Shown: one piece after another, positions 27,501-36,035 of the stretch
How positions within the stretch are numbered: position 1 is the first letter of the stretch
Layout of the letters: each line of letters begins with the position of its first letter
DNA from: Proteles cristata cristata
Lineage: Eukaryota; Chordata; Mammalia; Carnivora; Hyaenidae
DNA: 64,000 nucleotides
Assembly: GCA_017311185.1 (NCBI GenBank)
Contig: JAESUZ010004818.1
Span: 1,364,001 to 1,428,000, forward strand
Direction: 5' to 3'
Notes under the pieces: model-generated
What the model was told of the DNA's origin: nothing
Databases searched by the model: none
What the model saw: the letters and a program-made list of their open reading frames with translations, nothing else
Translations under genes and position numbers: made by a program

Positions 27501-30500
27501 TTTTAATTTTCATCAATCCAACACAGATAAAATGACAGAAGGCCATGGCTTTGACACACTGATATCTGGGGTCTGAGAGTCCATCTTGGTCTTTTTTCTC
27601 GTGTTGCCTTATTCCTTTCAGTGCAAAGATGCCAGCTGCGTGACATAGGGTCCTTCATTCAATAGTGTGATGTACAGCCTTTTCAGCCCTATGGGAGTGG
27701 GAGAGGACAAAGCTAGAGCAAAGAAGCCACTTGACGAGCAGGTGTTAGCTTCAGATGTCCCAGCCATTGCAAAGATCATTACCATCTTTGTTTCAGAAAT
27801 GAAGAAGAGGGACAGGTGGTTGTGCAGGACTAGAACTATAAACACACCTACCTTTCTGAAAAATAACCAGAACAGTTAAGATATACGCGGTTTATGTTTT
27901 TAAAGTCATGATGCAATGTTATAGACAAAAACTAAAATTAAGAAAGCATAAACAGGGGCGCCTGGGTGGCTTAGTCGGTTAAGCATCTGACTTTCGCTTA
28001 GGTCATGATCTCACGGTTCGTGGGTTCGAGCCCCGCGTCGTCAGGCTCTGTGCTGACTGCCAGCTCAGAGCCTGGAGCTGTTTCAGAGTCTGTGCTCCCT
28101 CTCTCTCTGACCCTCCCCTGCTCACGCTGTCTCTCTCTCTCTCTCCTAGAAATAAATAAAAATTTAAAAAAAAAATTAAAAAAAAAAAGAAAGCATAAAC
28201 AAAATAAATCCCACTTAAAATCCTTTCTGCCCAGATAAAAAGACTGCATATTTTGCTAATAAAATGGTGTGTTAAATGGGGGTCTCTTGTTGCTACTTGT
28301 CTTTTCCTGTAACTCATACTAATCGCTCTTCAAGGCGTGCCAGATGTATATCTCCTATCTGTCTACTTATTTTTCCTCACCATAGCTCCCTGATCCTATC
28401 TACTTGCCTAGATGGCTGCAGTCACCTCAGAGTAGTCATCTGGTTTCCATTCTCTCCCATCTTTAATCCATTTTCCCTACAGCAGCCAGAAGGGCTCTTT
28501 AAAACAAAAATTGGATGATGTGACTCCCCTCCTTGAAACGTGTTATGTGGAACTCAGAATAAAATCCAGGCCTTTGTGCACAGTAGGCTTTTCTTTGAGT
28601 TCTTAAATTCCAGTAATGTCCTGTGTCAAGTTGCCTTCTGTGTTTCCTTTGTCAGAAATGCAGGCTCCCTCACTGTCCATTCCCAGCGCCCTGCAACCTC
28701 AGTCTTGTCCATACGTGAGCCACGGGCATGTGCCTCTCTAAACTTGACCGGTCTTTCAGCTCTCTGCTCACCTGTCCCATCCTCACAGAGCCCTTCTTAG
28801 ATCCTCCCCCAAACCTCTCATTTTCTCTGATGGTTCCCTGATCTTTTCGTTTATTGCACTTAGCCCAGTTTATAAGTATAGATATAGCTCTGTGTTTATA
28901 CCTCCTTTTCTAGACTGAGCTCCACAAGAGTGTAGGGGTCATCATATCTGGGTGGTCCCGCACTGCACAGCAGGTGCACATCTAGCCTAGACCGTACTCA
29001 AGGAGTTCCTAAGTGAGCAAAATGAAGAATTTTGAAGTTAATATCATGACCTCTCCTTATCATGAATTATTTATTCAACAAATGTTCAGGAAAACAACTT
29101 TGTGTTAGGATGATGAGATTATGTTCTTACGTTTTGGTGTTAAACATTTTTCCAAATGGTTTTGACTGTCTCCTATAGGCAGGCAGAGCGTTAAGAGCCA
29201 TTAGAGCCAAAATTGTGTGTTTCTGTGTGTTTGTGTAGGTTGGATCCCAGAAACTGTGGAGGAATGGAAGCTTCTCCTACATCTCGTACAGAATAAGAGC
29301 ACGAAGCCAGCCCCCCAGAAGTCACCAAATGGAAACTTCAGTGATGGGCCTTCTCCCATCAGTGTGGAAAATGTGGCTCTCCTGTTAGCTAAGTGCATGG
29401 GCCCAGATCGCGCCTGGTCACTGCTACAGGAATGTGGTTTGACCCTTGAGCTGTCACAGAGGTTTACTAGAACCTGCGATATCCTAAGAATTGCCGAGAA
29501 AAGGCAGAGGTAATACCCTCTGCCCTTGTAATGCCCTCTGCACAGGTGCCTGGGGAAAGTGGAAGTTCAGAGTTTTTCAGAAGGGGTGGGGCTGTAGAGA
29601 TCATTCAGTTCCACCCCTCACAGATGAGGAGACTGAGACTCCTCTGCTAATTAAGGTGATTAAAGAAAGAGGCTAAAGTAATACTGTGTTTCATACTCAT
29701 GACCGAGACATTCTGGATTCATGGGACTACTCAAATCTGCTGTGTGCTCAGTTCTTTTTTTTTTTTTAATTTTTTTTTTAACGTTTTATTTATTTCCAGG
29801 AGAGAGAGAGACAGCATGAGCAGGGGAGGGTCAGAAAGAGAGGGAGTCACAGACTGAAACAGGCTCCAGGCTCTGAGCTGGCAGTTAGCACAGAGCCCGA
29901 CGCGGGGCTCAAACCCACGAACCGCGAGATCATGACCTAAGTGAAAGTCGGATGCTTAACCGACTAAGCCACCCAGGCGCCCCGCTCAGTTCTTTAAGAC
30001 AGATGTTAGTACCAAATATCAAATCGTCTCAGGGATTTTTTTGTTTTTGTTTTTAATTTTGGTAAAATACATAAAAAATTTTAAAAAAATAAAAAAAAAA
30101 ACTTTAAAAAAAAAGGGGGCGCCTGGGTGGCTTAGTCGGTTAAGCGTCAGGCTTTCGCTTAGGTCATGATCTCGCGGTTCGTGGGTTCGAGCCCCGCGTC
30201 GGGCTCTGTGCTGACTGCCAGCTCTGAGCCTGGAGCCTATATCAGAGTCTGTGACTCCCTCTCTCTCTGACCCTCCCCTGCTCACGCTGTCTCTCTCTCT
30301 CTCTCTCTCTCTCCTAGAAATAAATAAAAATATTAAAAAAAAAACACTTTAATTTTGGTAAAATACAGATAAAATAAAATTTACCATCTTAACCATTTTT
30401 AAGTGTTTAGTTCAGTAGTGTTAAGTATGTCCATATCATCTTGCAAAACTTAACTTTACCCATTAAACAACAATCCTCTGACCCCCTCCACGCAGCTTCT

Positions 30501-31431
30501 GGTAACTACCAGTCTATTTTCTGTCTCTATAATTTTGACTACAGTAGTCTCTTTGAGACCCTGCTTTCAATTCTAGGTGTATACCCAGAAGTGAAATTGC
30601 TAGGTCATATGGAATTCTATTTTTAATTTTTTAAGGTACTGCCATACTGTTCTCTATAGGGTTACACCATTTTCCCACCAGTAGTGTGTAAGGATCTGTT
30701 TTCTCCATATTCTCACCCACAGTAGTGATGTTAGTTTTTTTGATAGTAGCCATCCTAATGGGCGTGAGGTGAGAAGTATTTTGGTTTTTATTTGCATTTC
30801 CTTCAACAATTAGTGATGTTGAACATCTTTTCATATGCTCATTGGCTGTTTTATATCATCTTTGGAGACACTTAAAAAATTTTATTTCTTAATGTTTATT
30901 TTTGAGAGAGAAAGAGTATATGTGTGAGCAGGGGAGGGGCAGAGAGAGAGAGAGGGAGACACAGAATCCAAAGCAGGCTCCAGGCTCTAAGCTGTCAGCA
31001 CAGAGCCTGACACAGGGCTTGAACTAATGAACCTGAGCCGAAGTGGGAAGCTTAACCAACTGAGCCATCCAGGCGCCCCTGGGAACATTTCTATTCAAGT
31101 GTTTTTTGTCTGTTTTTAAATGTTTTTTGTTATTGTATGAGGTTGTTATATATTCTGGATATTAACCCTTTATCAGATGCATGGTTTGCAGGTATTTTCT
31201 CCTATCAGGATGCCTTTTCACTGTGTTGATTGCGTCTTTTGATGAAACAGTCAACTTTTTGAATCCTTTAATTCTTCGTGGGTTAAAAAAATTTTTTTTT
31301 TTTTTTTTTTTTTTTGTAAAGAGAACTACTGAAAACTAAATGTGCTTGTTTTTTTTCTTTGGGATTTCAGAGCCTTGATACAAAACATGCTTGAAAAATG
31401 TGATCGGTTTCTCTGGTCTCAGCAGGCGTAG
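2223..31431 (+). CDS. HPS5: HPS5, BLOC-2 subunit (exons 3-23, 5' end outside window)
   Basis: HPS5 forms BLOC-2 with HPS3 and HPS6, a cytosolic complex that tethers endosome-derived carriers to melanosomes, platelet dense granules and other lysosome-related organelles; loss causes Hermansky-Pudlak syndrome type 5 in humans. Coding exons: 2223-2333, 2503-2567, 3021-3213, 5300-5433, 8903-9115, 9402-9473, 12871-12959, 15384-15562, 15992-16150, 16741-16927, 17608-17731, 18958-19107, 20446-20523, 21031-21608, 22412-22532, 23183-23338, 24041-24160, 24984-25097, 26475-26581, 29239-29509, 31371-31431. The joined frame is open for 1,093 codons and ends with WSQQA and TAG. Every junction has AG/GT and compatible phase. 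With 36 residues from the missing start exon the length is 1,129, the human length. The N-terminal third is the beta-propeller region, the middle is acidic and serine-rich, and the C-terminal third is helical. It appears functional. The match is by recall of the human protein, not by a search. Confidence 0.97.
2503..2567 (+). CDS. HPS5: HPS5 exon 4
   Basis: 65 nt, residues 74-95 ([16 protein letters not shown]...), donor gtgaga at 2568. Human has EGAISQ, so one substitution is visible. Ends in phase 2. Confidence 0.96.
2644..2756. mobile_element. Short palindromic DNA-transposon relic (MITE-like)
   Basis: About 113 bp with terminal inverted repeats: agggtggccatccatcctgg at the left pairs with the reverse complement of ccaggatggacagttggtca at the right. 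It resembles an old mammalian non-autonomous element; I do not assign a family name. Confidence 0.65.
3021..3213 (+). CDS. HPS5: HPS5 exon 5
   Basis: 193 nt, residues 95-159, containing [18 protein letters not shown] and [16 protein letters not shown], typical WD-like blade sequence. Donor gtgaga at 3214. Confidence 0.97.
3793..4007 (+). mobile_element. Carnivore SINE, older copy
   Basis: Head gggatgcctgggtggctcag, CT-rich tail, and A-rich end. Flanks share cagagcag. Diverged from the younger copies. Confidence 0.85.
4397..4611 (+). mobile_element. Carnivore SINE
   Basis: Full-length copy with the diagnostic gacagctagctcagagcc segment. Flanked by aagagttg on both sides. Confidence 0.9.
4724..4952 (+). 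mobile_element. Carnivore SINE with internal head deletion
   Basis: ggcgcctgggtggc is followed directly by gtctgacttcgg, so the usual tcagtcggttaagc block is missing. Flanking taaaaatttattttgc-like repeats mark the insertion. Confidence 0.88.
5005..5234 (+). mobile_element. Young carnivore SINE, 65 bp before HPS5 exon 6
   Basis: Carries cttagtcgg, tttcgcttagg, ctgactgccagctcag and the cctagaagtaaataaa end. Perfect target duplication aaaggtaaagaagag at about 4990-5004 and 5236-5250. Confidence 0.92.
5300..5433 (+). CDS. HPS5: HPS5 exon 6
   Basis: 134 nt, residues 160-204, from [11 protein letters not shown] to SFLCDTE plus a split Arg codon. Acceptor AG at 5298-5299 follows only about 65 bp after a SINE insertion. 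Confidence 0.96.
5434..8902 (+). other. HPS5: HPS5 intron 6, no gene
   Basis: 3.5 kb intron. It contains a MIR-like fragment near 7,463-7,650 and MIR/L2-like pieces near 6,740-6,860. I see no other coding exon, RNA gene or recent insertion; the short open frames here show no recognisable protein. Confidence 0.6.
7463..7650 (+). mobile_element. MIR SINE relic
   Basis: Old copy matching the MIR order: gtatagtggagagagcact, then ttctggttctgccac, then a degraded core and tail (aagataacacatgaa). Confidence 0.6.
8903..9115 (+). CDS. HPS5: HPS5 exon 7
   Basis: 213 nt, residues 204-275, containing [12 protein letters not shown] and [19 protein letters not shown]. Donor gtaatg at 9116; starts and ends in phase 2. 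Confidence 0.97.
9402..9473 (+). CDS. HPS5: HPS5 exon 8
   Basis: 72 nt, residues 275-299 ([19 protein letters not shown]...). Donor gtaagt at 9474. Length is a multiple of three, so skipping would keep frame. Confidence 0.96.
9474..12870 (+). other. HPS5: HPS5 intron 8, no gene
   Basis: 3.4 kb intron with an AAAC microrepeat at about 9,498-9,519, a TTCC run near 11,170-11,185 and a partial MIR end near 10,555-10,600. The long antisense open frame at 11,659-12,123 has no recognisable protein and is treated as chance. Confidence 0.55.
12871..12959 (+). CDS. HPS5: HPS5 exon 9
   Basis: 89 nt, residues 299-329 ([19 protein letters not shown]...). Acceptor preceded by a strong pyrimidine tract; donor gtaatt at 12960. 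Confidence 0.97.
13574..14215 (-). mobile_element. L1 fragment antisense, split by a Tigger-like element
   Basis: Both flanks (13,574-13,654 and 13,969-14,215) read as antisense L1 3' region, including ccctggttaccaccattctac near 14,147. Confidence 0.7.
13655..13968. mobile_element. Tigger2-like non-autonomous DNA transposon
   Basis: 314 bp with inverted ends: left cagttaatccttgaacaacc and right ggttgttcaagggtcagcta-like sequence around 13,949-13,968. The terminal CAGTTGACCCTTGAACAAC signature is that of Tigger2-type elements. It sits inside an older L1. Confidence 0.75.
14386..14618 (+). mobile_element. Carnivore SINE
   Basis: Full-length, with gctagctcagagcc. Target duplication aaagtaatcttctctt at 14,370-14,385 versus aaagtaatgttctctt at 14,619-14,634 (one mismatch). 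Confidence 0.9.
14650..14940 (-). mobile_element. Carnivore L1 3' end, antisense
   Basis: Contains the L1 3' untranslated signature in reverse: taattaacatacag, cagtgctcatcacaag and gtacccattagtgtg. Confidence 0.75.
14971..15195 (-). mobile_element. Carnivore SINE, young-type head
   Basis: Antisense copy ending gccacccaggcgcccc. It carries the reverse of tttcgcttagg and ctgactgccagc. Flanked by tgtctcattttttt. It ends about 190 bp before HPS5 exon 10. Confidence 0.9.
15384..15562 (+). CDS. HPS5: HPS5 exon 10
   Basis: 179 nt, residues 329-388, containing [19 protein letters not shown] and [17 protein letters not shown]. Ends at a codon boundary with donor gtgagt at 15563. End of the propeller region. 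Confidence 0.97.
15992..16150 (+). CDS. HPS5: HPS5 exon 11
   Basis: 159 nt, 53 whole codons, residues 389-441 ([16 protein letters not shown]... [10 protein letters not shown]). Donor gtaggt at 16151. Leads into the serine-rich linker. Confidence 0.97.
16741..16927 (+). CDS. HPS5: HPS5 exon 12
   Basis: 187 nt, residues 442-504, serine- and acid-rich ([18 protein letters not shown]... SSHGNE). The donor chosen from the human protein is gtgata at 16928; a second in-frame GT lies 9 nt downstream. Confidence 0.93.
17608..17731 (+). CDS. HPS5: HPS5 exon 13
   Basis: 124 nt, residues 504-545, containing [20 protein letters not shown] and the end LQAVKE. Donor gtaaac at 17732. Confidence 0.96.
18226..18252. 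repeat. (TA)n(CA)n microsatellite
   Basis: Run of ta dinucleotides followed by ca dinucleotides. Confidence 0.9.
18453..18701 (-). mobile_element. Carnivore SINE with expanded GA tract
   Basis: Antisense, ending cacccaggcgcccc. Its tail has about 45 bp of gagaga. Flanks taaagattttttt / taaagactttttt. Confidence 0.9.
18958..19107 (+). CDS. HPS5: HPS5 exon 14
   Basis: 150 nt, residues 545-595 ([19 protein letters not shown]...), acidic at its end. Donor gtaagc at 19108. A skippable multiple of three. Confidence 0.96.
19950..20166 (-). mobile_element. Carnivore SINE, older copy
   Basis: Antisense copy with atgtttatttatttattt start and ccacccaggtgccca end, diverged, with a tgtgtgcacgtgcacgtgtg insert in the tail. 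Confidence 0.85.
20446..20523 (+). CDS. HPS5: HPS5 exon 15
   Basis: 78 nt, residues 595-621 ([19 protein letters not shown]...). Donor gtgagt at 20524 splits the Met codon AT|G. A SINE follows about 20 bp into the intron. Confidence 0.95.
20545..20748 (-). mobile_element. Carnivore SINE just after HPS5 exon 15
   Basis: Antisense copy starting about 20 bp downstream of the exon 15 donor and ending cctcccaggcgccc. Confidence 0.88.
21031..21608 (+). CDS. HPS5: HPS5 exon 16 (largest)
   Basis: 578 nt, residues 621-814. Begins [12 protein letters not shown] and ends [10 protein letters not shown]. Includes an acidic stretch ([10 protein letters not shown]) and the [15 protein letters not shown] helix. 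The frame stays open for the whole exon; donor gtaata at 21609. The antisense open frame over this exon is a shadow. Confidence 0.98.
22412..22532 (+). CDS. HPS5: HPS5 exon 17
   Basis: 121 nt, residues 814-854 ([19 protein letters not shown]...). Donor gtaagt at 22533, splitting an Arg codon. Confidence 0.96.
22650..23083 (-). mobile_element. Carnivore SINE (outer, interrupted)
   Basis: An older antisense SINE split in two parts (about 22,650-22,730 and 22,947-23,083) by a younger SINE. Confidence 0.85.
22731..22946 (-). mobile_element. Carnivore SINE nested in another SINE
   Basis: Inserted within the outer SINE, flanked by the perfect duplication gggagacaca at 22,721-22,730 and 22,947-22,956. 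Confidence 0.92.
23183..23338 (+). CDS. HPS5: HPS5 exon 18
   Basis: 156 nt, residues 854-906 ([19 protein letters not shown]... KSRPEDQ). Donor gtgaga at 23339. Confidence 0.97.
24041..24160 (+). CDS. HPS5: HPS5 exon 19
   Basis: 120 nt, residues 906-946 ([20 protein letters not shown]...). Donor gtataa at 24161 is weak (no G at +5). A skippable multiple of three. Confidence 0.95.
24984..25097 (+). CDS. HPS5: HPS5 exon 20
   Basis: 114 nt, residues 946-984 ([20 protein letters not shown]...). Donor gtaagt at 25098. Confidence 0.96.
26243..26425. mobile_element. hAT-Charlie-type DNA transposon relic
   Basis: Contains ggctgtctaatagaatggtc, tagccacttgtggccattga and tggacagcacaa, characteristic of short MER5/Charlie-related elements with imperfect inverted ends. 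Confidence 0.6.
26475..26581 (+). CDS. HPS5: HPS5 exon 21
   Basis: 107 nt, residues 984-1020 ([19 protein letters not shown]...). Acceptor AG at 26473-26474, donor gtatgt at 26582. Confidence 0.96.
26725..26902 (-). mobile_element. Carnivore SINE, shortened
   Basis: Antisense copy lacking part of the middle; ends ccacccaggtaccc. Flanked by ttgttttg. Confidence 0.85.
27250..27431 (+). mobile_element. Carnivore SINE, middle deleted
   Basis: Head ggcgcctgggtggctcag jumps from cttcggctcag to tgctctgagctgaca, missing the B-box-containing segment. Full tail is retained. Confidence 0.9.
27955..28186 (+). mobile_element. Young carnivore SINE
   Basis: Near-consensus young type (cttagtcgg, tttcgcttagg, gactgccagc, cctagaaataaata). 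Perfect target duplication aagaaagcataaaca on both sides. Confidence 0.93.
28440..28990 (+). mobile_element. L2 LINE relic
   Basis: Weak but extended match in order to L2 3' sequence: cagccagaagggctctttaaa, gatgtgactcccctcc, then gagcccttcttagatcc. Ancient. Confidence 0.6.
29239..29509 (+). CDS. HPS5: HPS5 exon 22
   Basis: 271 nt, residues 1020-1110 ([19 protein letters not shown]... ILRIAEKRQ). Donor gtaata at 29510. Confidence 0.97.
29758..29983 (-). mobile_element. Young carnivore SINE
   Basis: Antisense, ending gccacccaggcgcccc. Perfect duplication gctcagttcttt at 29,746-29,757 and 29,984-29,995. Confidence 0.93.
30071..30348 (+). mobile_element. Young carnivore SINE with A-rich leader
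   Basis: SINE body 30,115-30,345 of the young type. A direct repeat ttaattttggtaaaatac flanks a larger unit that includes about 44 bp of A-rich sequence before the SINE head. Confidence 0.85.
30349..31290 (-). mobile_element. L1 fragment antisense
   Basis: Antisense L1 sequence: cccagaagtgaaattgctag, ccatactgttctctatagg and gtagccatcctaatggg are familiar L1 ORF2/3' landmarks. Interrupted by a SINE. Confidence 0.8.
30873..31080 (-). mobile_element. Carnivore SINE nested in L1
   Basis: Antisense copy ending gccatccaggcgcccc, interrupting the L1 fragment. Confidence 0.88.
31287..31316. repeat. Poly-T tract in last HPS5 intron
   Basis: About 25 consecutive T, roughly 50 bp before the exon 23 acceptor. 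Confidence 0.9.
31371..31431 (+). CDS. HPS5: HPS5 exon 23, coding part with stop
   Basis: Residues 1110-1129 ([19 protein letters not shown]) and TAG at 31429-31431. Acceptor AG at 31369-31370 follows a long T-rich tract. Confidence 0.97.
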
Positions 31432-32150
31432 TGGAAGAAGATTCATCACAACGTCATAACATTTTGAGAAAAACTGAATCATGCTCCTGAGCCTCCTGAG
31501 CACATTTGTTGTGGAAGGAAAGGTACCCCCTCAAAACCCGGCCACCTTCCTGGGAATACTTTTGTCGGTGTCCATACCTTCTGTGTTTGTGGCTCTGTGA
31601 CCTCCGTGTTTCTCAACCAGGGATGGATTTTGAAAAGAATCAGTCCTTGTGTACTGAATCGAAGTGCCCTGGGGTCAGAATGTGAAAGTTCACAGCTGAA
31701 CTACAGTATTGTTTTCCCCTTGCTAGTGAATCGGGGGAATTATTTTCCTATTGTGACTCTTGATATAAGAGCAGAAGTTTCTCATCCTGCTTATAGGAAG
31801 ACAGATAGTCATTGGCAGGAGTTGGATTTTTTTTTTAATATATCTTATCTGGGATAGTTGAGAACTTATTGAAATATAACCTGCCATAATAGAATTAACA
31901 CATGAAATAAGTGAAACACTGAAGATACAAATTAGATATTTACATGAAATGGCCCCATATTTAAATTGAGCTAATTTAAAATATATTTTTCTCCAGTATT
32001 TGACATTTTCTAATCTGAACCTATATACAAATGACTAATTTAATACTAGAAATGTTTTATCTCAAATCTTTCCTAAACAGTGGTCCAAAGGAGTCATGCA
32101 CCTTTAAAAATTATTTTTTGAAAGCCATAATAAAGGAAAGCTAAGTACTA
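31432..32150 (+). other. HPS5: HPS5 3' untranslated region
   Basis: Continuous with the last coding exon. It ends about 15-20 bp after the AATAAA at 32129-32134. No recognisable interspersed repeat falls within it. The exact cleavage position is inferred. Confidence 0.7.
32129..32134 (+). promoter_or_regulatory. HPS5: HPS5 polyadenylation signal AATAAA
   Basis: First canonical AATAAA after the HPS5 stop codon, about 700 nt downstream, in the sequence ccataataaagg. Confidence 0.7.
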
Positions 32151-32573
32151 ACAAAGACTGCAGCAAGCACTTGTGTCATTGAAGCCATGCACTAGAATGC
32201 CTCCGTCAAGCTCCTGTATGTTTACATAGCATGTTACGTGAATGATACATGTAAAATCTGGTTAAGTTTTTATTTGCATAGAATACAGACATGAGGTTTA
32301 TTGTGAGCAGTTTGCAGGAAGGTATTGGAGTAAGTTCAATGTGGAGTAAAAAAGAGTGTTAGATATGTTGAATGTTTCACTTCTGTTTTTCATTCAGAAC
32401 ACAGCCAAAGAACTGTAGACAAAAATTGCTGTCACACTTCCACATGATACTCGAATATCATGTAACCAGATGGGTTGAAGACATTGTCAGAGAAAGGAGA
32501 CTTCACAGAGTTTCTTAGAGTTTGGGAAACATGGGAAACCTAACGACTGTGGTCTACAGTGAGGGTGGGGGTG

Positions 32574-32644
32574 GAGTGTGTGAGTGAGTGAGTGAGTGAG
32601 TGAGTGAGTGAGTGTGTGTGCGCACGTGTGTGTGTGTGTGGTGT
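32574..32644. repeat. (GTGA)n(TG)n compound microsatellite
   Basis: About eight gtga units followed by tg repeats with a short cgcacg break. Confidence 0.95.
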
Positions 32645-33765
32645 TTTCCCTTAGCAAGAAATTTTCTGACACCAGTTGGGTGTCCTACAATGCAAGCCAG
32701 TTCTGACACTATTGACCCAGAGGTAGCATTAGATCCCACAGGTAAAGGGCAAGACTGTCCTCCACTTTAGGCACTAATTCAAACTCCAGGTTGTTAACTA
32801 TACTTCTGACCAACTGGCTATAAATCAGAGGTCTTTATGACCCCCTCCTTGGGTTTGATGGTTTGATTAATTTATTAGAGCAGCTCTCAGAACCCAGAGA
32901 AGCATTTTATTTACTAGATTGCCAACTTCTTATAAAAGGAACCACCAGATAGAAGAGATGCATAGGGCAAGGTATGGGGAAAAGCATAAGGAACTTCCAT
33001 GTCTTCTCTAATATCCACCTTCTCCAAATCTTCACGTGTTCCCTAGTCTAGAAGCTCTCTGAATCAAGTTCTTTGCGGGTTTTTTATGCCTTCATTGCAG
33101 GAGGACAATTGACTAAATCATTGGTCATTAGCGATTGAATTCAATGTCTAGTCCCTTTCCCTTCCTGAGATGAGGGGTGGGCTTTGGGGGGTGAGACTGA
33201 AAGTACAAGACACCTCTGTTGTACTCATCACCTGGGAGGTTCTAAGGGCTTTAGGAGCTCTGTGCCAGAAATGGGAGGAAGACCAAATATATATCTCTTA
33301 CTATAAATCACAGTATCATACCTTCCCATTAGCACCAGCTGGATTTGGGTTGTATTGGATTATGTTGAGTGTGAGTCTGTACTAAAGTAAAGATCAAGAG
33401 CCCTCCCTTCACTATCTTTCAGCTTTTGTCATTACATTATGACTGTCCAGAAGAGCCCAGAAGAAATCTCAGGAGAAGGAGACAGCCTGAACTGGCACAG
33501 TGATGCAGTCATTTCCTAGCAGATTATTCTAGGGCATATTACAGCAGTCCTCATTTGCCAAAAGGGTACAGAGAAATTTATGGCAGTAAAAAAAAAAAAA
33601 AAAAAAAAATTGCATCATCAGAATTTATTTTCCAAAGTAAACCAAGCAATAACAACAAAAACCCCCTTCAGTTAAATGTTTAAATTTCATCAGTCTAGTT
33701 GGCTGTTAGGCAGTGTTTTCAAACAACTTGTATCTTTCACTTGCCTAAAGATTCTAGACAGTGAT

Positions 33766-34015
33766 TCATGGTTGCATCACTTTTAACAGGGCTACGGAGT
33801 TGCATAGTGGCTGAGAGCTTGGGTTCCGAGGCAGATTGTCTAGCTTGGAATATTGCTCTGTGTCTTTGTAAGGGACCTTGGGGGAGTTACTTTGTTTCTC
33901 TGAGTTCAAGTTTTCTCATCTATAATAGGGGGACAGTAAGCACTCAGGATAGTGTGAGAATTAACTGAGGTCATGAATGCGGAGAACAGAGCACGGTGCC
34001 TGGCACATAGGTTAG
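33766..34015 (+). mobile_element. MIR SINE relic
   Basis: Nearly full MIR order: gcatagtggctgagagc, then a degraded centre, ttctcatctataatagggg, and ggtgcctggcacatag. Confidence 0.75.
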
Positions 34016-34769
34016 AGCCACCTGTTAGTGACAGATGAGACTCAAGTGCAGGGCAGTAGTGCTTGTGACCGGTGCACGGGGAATAAATACTAGCTCTTGT
34101 TTGAAAGGTGTGGAATATCCTTTTACCCGGTAGTGATCAGACCCATGTAAACTGGTTTGTATGAATCCGAGAGAGTGGGAAGACCAAAATTGAAGTTAAT
34201 AATTTCCTTCTGGTGTTAAATTTGCCCCCGTTCTGCCCAAGGCTCAAAGCCTTATAGTCATTCTTGCCTCTCCCCCGTCTCCGCCTCACTTCCGGTTACC
34301 AGGTGAGCCCTCTCAATACTGTGGTGGTGGTTTCCAGGGGTCGTTTTTTCTCCAGTCTCCGCTGCTGCCCATCCACATTCTCGTTACTCCTTGCTTGCCT
34401 GGACACTTGCAGCGGTCTTTGTGACCTTTCTTTCTTCACGCCTAAAGTCTTGCCTTCCCCACTGCCACCACTCAGCCTCAGCTCCTCAGACTGTAAGCAC
34501 CTGGGTGTCACCCACCTGAAGTGATTATCAAACCTGCTGTACATCAGAGTCACCACAGGAGCATGTGCAAGATGCTGGTGTCAGGGATCTTGGCCTAGAC
34601 CTGGAATCTGTACAGCTAGGGTCTAATTTAATCCTCAGCTGGCCTCTCGCCCCGATATCATTCCTAGACTTAGTATCTCACAGTTATCCTGGTTTATAAA
34701 TGAACCCCTGTTTTGGTCCATGGGAAGTTAATTGGACTGTGAAAATCCTTGTCCTCTTGAGACCCGGCC

Positions 34770-35044
34770 TTAATCGTGCCTCTTCCCAGTCAGAAGCTTT
34801 CAGTGGCTCCCCTCTGCTTTTAAGATAAACCCAAATCCTTGAGCTTGTCATTGAAGGCCCTCCGTGACTTCTTTCCAAACTCAGTCACTTCCAGAGTTTG
34901 TTCCTCATCCCGGGTTCTCTGTTTCTTGGATACACGCTGCACCTGGACCTCTGGTTGTGCCCCTGCTTAACCTTGATGTGTGCTTTGCCCTGTCCCCGCC
35001 TGTTGAAATCCACGAGGGTTCTGTGCCTTCAAGTTCTATGTGTC
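34770..35044 (+). mobile_element. L2 LINE relic
   Basis: L2-like series ttcagtggctcccctctgc, aagataaacccaaatcc, attgaaggccctccgtgac. Confidence 0.65.
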
Positions 35045-35060
35045 AAGTTTGGTGGTTTTA

Positions 35061-35291
35061 TTTTTTTGGTGGTTAATTTTTTTAATGTTTTATTTATTTC
35101 TGAGAGAGAGAGAGACAGTGTGAGCAGGGGAGGGTCAGAGAGAGAGATGGAGATACAGAATCTGAAACAGGCTCCAGGCTCTGAGCTAGCTGTCAGCACA
35201 GAGCCCGACATGGGGCTTGAACCCACTAACCGTGAGATCATGACCTGGGCTGAAGTTGGACACTTAACGGACTGAGCCACCCAGGCGCCCC
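35061..35291 (-). mobile_element. Carnivore SINE
   Basis: Antisense full-length copy. Perfect duplication aagtttggtggtttta at 35,045-35,060 and 35,292-35,307. Inserted just after the L2 relic. Confidence 0.93.
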
Positions 35292-35924
35292 AAGTTTGGT
35301 GGTTTTAAAATGTGATAAAATGCAGATAATTTAAACCTTACATTTTAACCATTTTTGCCGCAGAACAAGGAAACAGTAACTTTAGAGTGGGTTCAGAGCT
35401 TTTCCTACCCTTCCAGTTAGAAGAAACCTGCATACCACTAAACTTTCCAAATAACACTACAGAATTACAGCACAGTGCTGTGCTGCCGTGTGGTGATGAG
35501 GAGTCTGGAGTTTCCAGTCAGCCCTGGTCCAATGTACCAAATACAAACCACAGAAGGAGTCTGGAAAAATTTCCACTTGATAATTCTTTCCAGAGGGTTC
35601 AGAGAAGCACCTGGCACCACTGTGTCCTAAATACAGAGAATGTTTTCCCGTCTTGCTCAAGTAATACATTATTCTGAATCACTGTGAATATTCAAGTTAA
35701 CGTTTCCCGCTAGTGGTGTGGCACCATTATCAATAGGCAGAGCCTGGGGTTAGTGACATAGTGTCAGTGGTTTTGATCCCCTGACTGTGTAGTTTTTCCT
35801 AGTAAACTACCTGTCTTCATTGCATGAGGCCTGTGTAGTTCTGCAGAGCCCCATACTTAGCAGGGGCCTGGGCTTGCTTGAGTGTCCTGCTTTCATCATC
35901 TTGGAATTTTTAATAATAATGCAT

Positions 35925-36035
35925 TGGGACCCACGCATTGAGTAGCTGGCCCTGGCTGCCCCAGTAGGTCTGAGGTGGAGCCTGAGGTTTTGCATTTCCA
36001 ACAGAATCCCAGGTGGTGCTTCCTGGCTTCACCCT
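35925..36035. mobile_element. MER5A-like DNA transposon relic
   Basis: Contains ccccagtaggtctgaggtgg, ttttgcatttccaacag and cccaggtggtgct, the MER5A core. Confidence 0.65.
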
